From contig JAJKFH010002656.1 of the NCBI GenBank assembly GCA_023333565.1, forward strand, positions 372,001-436,000: DNA of 64,000 bases. Reading direction: 5' to 3'. The notes beneath the pieces are model-generated. The model saw nothing but the letters and a program-made list of their open reading frames with translations. It ran no database searches and was not told the origin of the DNA. The DNA is from Puffinus mauretanicus (Eukaryota > Chordata > Aves > Procellariiformes > Procellariidae). The number at the start of each line of letters is the position of its first letter. Within the stretch, counting starts at the first letter, position 1. This document shows, piece after piece, positions 60,118-64,000 of the stretch. The position numbers were made by a program, and so were the translations under genes.

Positions 60118-62700
60118 CTATCTCACCAGTAGCAGAGATGTGCGCCTTCATTCTTTTCATTTTTGCCATTACATGATGAAGTCTTGGCTCTAACTTAAGA
60201 GGAGGAGGTCATCAGCTGGAGATCCCTATCTATTTCCAGGAAGATCGTTTGTCCCCGTTTGACTTCCACTGTATCTAAATTAGGTGTCGGAAAGGTCTTA
60301 ACTACAAATACTCCAGAAATAGACATTTCATACTGTGAGATACAGCATGTCTCTTTCGTATACGATCAAATAACAGCCATTTAAAAAAAAGGATTTCTTA
60401 CAGAAAAGACTTACAAATGTGGTTTTAAAAATGCTATTACTTTTCTCTCTTCTTGTCTTCTAGCTCCAATTTGTTCTACCTGCCTCTCTTCACACTGCTC
60501 CATTTCCCTTTACCCAGAACATTAGTGCCTCTCAGACTACCAAATTAGACAACCCATTGCCCAGCTTCTCCCTACTTCCCTTTCCGTCCTACCTCTTTCT
60601 TGGCAACATAAACCCTCTTCCTTCTCCTACGTTTCCTCCTGTGAAGGAGTCTTTGTCCTCCACCCCAGGCCAGAAACACAGTTCTTACATCTGTAATAAC
60701 CTTGGCTTCTTTGGGTTAACTGCTTGTGGAAGGGATTGCTGCCTTCCACACCACACTTTTTTACCTGCTTCAGCTTGTTCATTCATTTGCTCTTAAACTC
60801 TGCTTCCCTGCTTAGAGTATGAAAAAGAATTCCTTTTTCAGAAGACTCTCTAAGTTCCCCACATGCTGGCCTGGCTGTATGGAGCTATTCCCACAATTCT
60901 TACCAGTCAAAGGAAAGAATGGGGCTTACTGCTAGGACTCTAGAGGTAACTCGTTTTTCAGTATTAAAAGTTAAAGGGAAAAAATAAACTCCAATATAAA
61001 TATTTAATTCTGGTCTCTTTTATCATTACTGAAGACCTCAGTTCCAGATTTCTGTTAAAATTGCTCCTCCAGGCATGACATACTTAGATGGTCATTTAGA
61101 CTTAAATTATTTCCAGATTACCTGAGGTCCTGCTCTGAAGACTTCCCAGGGCATCTCACTAGGAATTGGGGTGCCACTGGGCTGATGTGCTCCTTCTCTA
61201 GTAAGTGTTGCAGTGCCAGTGTGGTCCCCATGAAAACAGGGTAAGCCACCCTGCAACTATTTTAAGCCAAACTCTTGCACATGGACTGCAACTATGGAGC
61301 AATTTGTGTACTGTGTGTCCTCACCCGAGCTTTACCCTGTCCTAATGTATCATGATACCCATAACTTTAGTACAATTATAAATGGAAAATCTATTTAGAT
61401 ACTTACTTCATTCAGAGAAAAAACATCTACCTAAAGCCATGTATTTGTGCTGAAGCCAAAATATTAACAGTTGGAAATGTCAATGGCAACAACATCAAAA
61501 GGACCAGCAGTATAACTTAGTATTTCTCTTTTTTCACAGTTTCTACCTACTGGTACTTTCTACTTGCCTCTATAAGGTCAAGAGAGATTAGTACGCTAGA
61601 GTAGCCAAGTCTGCTCATTTCTACCTTTCTTTTGCAGTGCAGCCTCAGGTGTAACTGGTGGAATAGTTAGGTAGTTCAGAGAGCTCTAGAAGTTACTGGT
61701 TCTCAGAGTCATTTAAGCAAACCTTGTCGTCTTTGCATTACAACAATTGGGAGCACATACAAAGTTATCACCTGTCAGCTGGAGGGCAGTAACTACTTAA
61801 GCTACTCAAGTTATTCCACACGCACTCATGTGATCAGCCACAATGCAAGAACACTGCGTACGCTCACCGTCCTGAAAAAGCACAAGAGAACTAGACCCCT
61901 GTCAGAAGTTACCTCACCAACTACCGCAAGCTTCTCGGATACTTCAATGAAAAGTATTTCAGTATACTGTGTGGGAGAGTTGGTCAGCCGTTTGGAGTAC
62001 CAGAGTAGTGAGGACTTCCAAACTTCCACACTGCATCAGCTATCTTAGGCTGAATGCCTGGAAGATTTCAAATAAGCAGAAAAGAATGTTAATTGGTTGA
62101 AAGGAAAAAAATAAAAAATAAAAAGCAGACCAAACACCATTAAATTTTGTTTCTATATTTCAGTAAAACCTACTTGAATACACTTTGAAACAAGAGTACA
62201 ACAAAATAGAATATACTTCAAATGTTGAATATACAAACTATTATAGTTCATTCTGAACACTGGTACTTCCCTCTTAACTTCAACTAAAAAAAAATTTACA
62301 GGTTTAGAACTACCTGACAAAAGCTCATGCTGGGCGTGACCTTTCAAGTGACAGAGTAGAGCTGAAACTGAAATGTATGCACGGATGTCAAGGCTAAGTG
62401 AGAGACACAGGCATGTTACAGCAGAAGGCAGAAAGCCTGCTGCTATTTTGTCCACAATTAAGAAATTTAAACAGACTTTTAACTACCATACAAAATATGT
62501 TACATGTAATTCTATAACAATACTGTGCTAGGTACAAGATTTTTAAAAAATTTGTTTTAATAAAAAAGCTTTACACAAACAAGCCATTAGCTTATTTCAA
62601 GAAAGATAACTGAAAATCAGTCTAAGGCTTTCATTTTGAATCTGCTTAAGCTGTATGATACAAAAATCCCTCTAGGTCTCTGTCTTCTTTTAGAAGCGCT
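60118..62700. other. Intergenic or distal ELF2 3' UTR, no gene seen
   Basis: This is AT-rich sequence without recognisable exons or repeats. If ELF2 uses distal poly(A) sites, part of it is 3' UTR of the minus-strand ELF2 transcript. The sequence alone does not settle the boundary. Confidence 0.45.
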
Positions 62701-63230
62701 TTAATCTTCTCCTTTATTTCACATTCTACAATACCTAGTAGCAGAGTTTTTCACATAGCACCAGTTGAGTACTGTGGGCACACAGTAGTAATTGCTGGTA
62801 TGCATATAAAAATGCATCAAATTTGCCATTTGTAACAGCGAGACTTTCCTCTCCCCCCGAAACCTAAAAACCAAGGCAAACCTCTCACATAACTCTCTTT
62901 TAGTGTTCCAGGTCTTAGTGTAACTTGGTAACGGGTAACGTAGTGAACTGTTTGGTCCCTTTTCAGTCCCTCTATCTTTCCTTCTCCACAGGTTCAGCTG
63001 TTTCCCAACTGGAAGAGGCAGTTTTTGTCAGCATATCAATGTGGTTCAATTCCCACTGAAATACGGGAAAATAAATTTTTTTCCAGTAAGTCTTCAACAT
63101 ATGCATGTTTATTAACATTTCAAAACTCTCCTTCTCAACTTGGTGATCGCATCCACTTCCCTCCCCCAATTACGTCAGTATATTCAAAACCGTAACAGTC
63201 CAGAAGTCCATGCTGGAAGCAACCTATTCT
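62700..63230 (-). other. ELF2: ELF2 3' UTR, proximal part
   Basis: This is sequence immediately downstream of the ELF2 stop codon on the minus strand. Minus-strand AATAAA hexamers occur at 63108-63113, about 120 bases after the stop, and at 62713-62718, about 515 bases after it. The true end may lie further left. No open frame of interest was seen. Confidence 0.45.
62713..62718 (-). terminator. ELF2: Candidate ELF2 poly(A) signal
   Basis: AATAAA on the minus strand, about 515 bases past the ELF2 stop. A nearer AATAAA lies at 63108-63113. Neither has an especially strong downstream GT-rich element, so the choice is uncertain. Confidence 0.3.
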
Positions 63231-63858
63231 TCATTTCTCACACGTTATGATTCCTTCTGTTTTCATTGTTACAGGAAGGGCAATAGCTGAGGGCGTGCTA
63301 ACTACTACTACGTGGGTCACAGTCTTGCTTCCATCTGCCGGCTTCTCTTCTTTTACCAGCTGCAGTGTTTTCACTTCACGTTCCTGTTTTAAAGCCGCTG
63401 TGTCTGATTTAACTTCTGGACTTTTTATAACTGCACTAATCACCCTGGGAGGAGTCTGGCCAGACGCCTGCTGAGCAGGCACCGATAGTCTCATTACTGG
63501 TGTCCCATGAGCTATAGACACTGGGGTTAGTGCTCTAACAGCCAACGGGGTTCCCACGATGTTAATACTTCCCGATCCAGACAGGCCCGTTTTTGTTTGT
63601 AACTGACACTGCGTAAGCTGCGTGGCAGGGATCGTAATGATTTTGGCAGGCTGCATTGTGATTTTGTCTCCGTTTTCAGCAGAGGTTGGCATCACAGTAG
63701 GGATTGTCTGGATTACTACCTTTGGAGTTGTTGCTGTTGTTGGACTTGTGTTGGTTATTAACGGTGACCCTGCGTTTACTGACTGCACTGCCACGGTTGA
63801 GATTTTCTGTCCCAGAGAGGTCATTACAACAGGCACTTGCATTGCCACACGTACAGTC
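63231..63858 (-). CDS. ELF2: ELF2 (NERF) last coding exon, C-terminal 208 aa
   Basis: ELF2 is an ETS-family transcription factor of the ELF1/ELF2/ELF4 subgroup and acts in the nucleus on GGAA sites. This exon encodes only the C-terminal region. It starts TVRVAMQVPVVMTSLGQKIS, contains MQPAKIITIPATQLTQCQLQ and GSINIVGTPLAVRALTPVSI, and ends with the stop at 63231-63233 after MKTEGIITCEK, closely following human ELF2. The region is Thr/Val/Ser/Pro-rich and lacks the ETS domain, which must lie in exons beyond the right edge. The acceptor on the minus strand is CATCTTTCTTTATTTTGCAG, a strong site. The exon opens with the third base of a split codon. ELF2 points towards NOCT, so the genes are convergent. 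Confidence 0.95.
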
Positions 63859-64000
63859 CTGCAAAATAAAGAAAGATGTGTGTGTTTAAGCCAAAACACA
63901 GGGCACCATTAGAGATGACAACAGGGATAGACAAATCTAGGATTTACAGATTTTTAATTGCTTCTTTAAAACAAAGAAAAAAAAAAAACAAACCACCACA
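63859..64000 (-). other. ELF2: ELF2 intron, 3' end
   Basis: This is intron sequence directly upstream (minus strand) of the last ELF2 exon, with a T-rich tract ending in TTTTGCAG. It continues beyond the window. Confidence 0.8.

Overview
The window is nuclear DNA of a vertebrate, most likely a bird. Evidence: spliced genes with canonical GT/AG introns, very few interspersed repeats, a CR1 LINE 3' end with the ATTCTATGAT-type terminus typical of avian CR1, compact GC-rich CpG islands, and the neighbouring pair NOCT and ELF2, which are also neighbours on human chromosome 4q. Species cannot be named from the sequence alone.

Layout. 1-408 is the 3' end of a CR1 retrotransposon. 409 to about 45.4 kb is a gene-poor stretch with no convincing protein-coding gene. 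It holds mononucleotide runs, one GCTT/GGGGAA microsatellite (23.2 kb), a few faint ancient SINE (MIR/CORE-like) remnants (6.2, 26.4, 31.75 kb), and an orphan CpG-rich block at 38.56-39.18 kb. This fits the gene desert that lies 5' of NOCT in other amniotes.

45.4-47.0 kb is the NOCT (nocturnin) CpG-island promoter. It carries a cluster of three cAMP response elements, two copies of a CCACGCGTGG palindrome and a TATA box, followed by exon 1. The NOCT coding sequence is complete: three exons (46674-46857, 52563-52832, 53917-54752) joined in frame give 429 residues, with every expected catalytic residue of the EEP phosphatase/nuclease fold present. The 3' UTR runs to a poly(A) signal near 56.07 kb and contains two full AU-rich nonamers.

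56.1-63.2 kb separates NOCT from ELF2. ELF2 lies on the opposite strand, so the two genes are tail to tail. This gap holds ELF2 3' UTR sequence and an unexplained, CpG-enriched, protein-like open frame on the minus strand at 59.92-60.12 kb. 63231-63858 (minus) is the last coding exon of ELF2 (NERF), giving its C-terminal 208 residues; the rest of ELF2 is beyond the right edge.

No novel multi-gene system was found. The points most worth following up are the NOCT promoter architecture (CREs and palindromes), the split mitochondrial/cytosolic start arrangement, the AU-rich 3' UTR, the orphan CpG island and the unidentified minus-strand frame.
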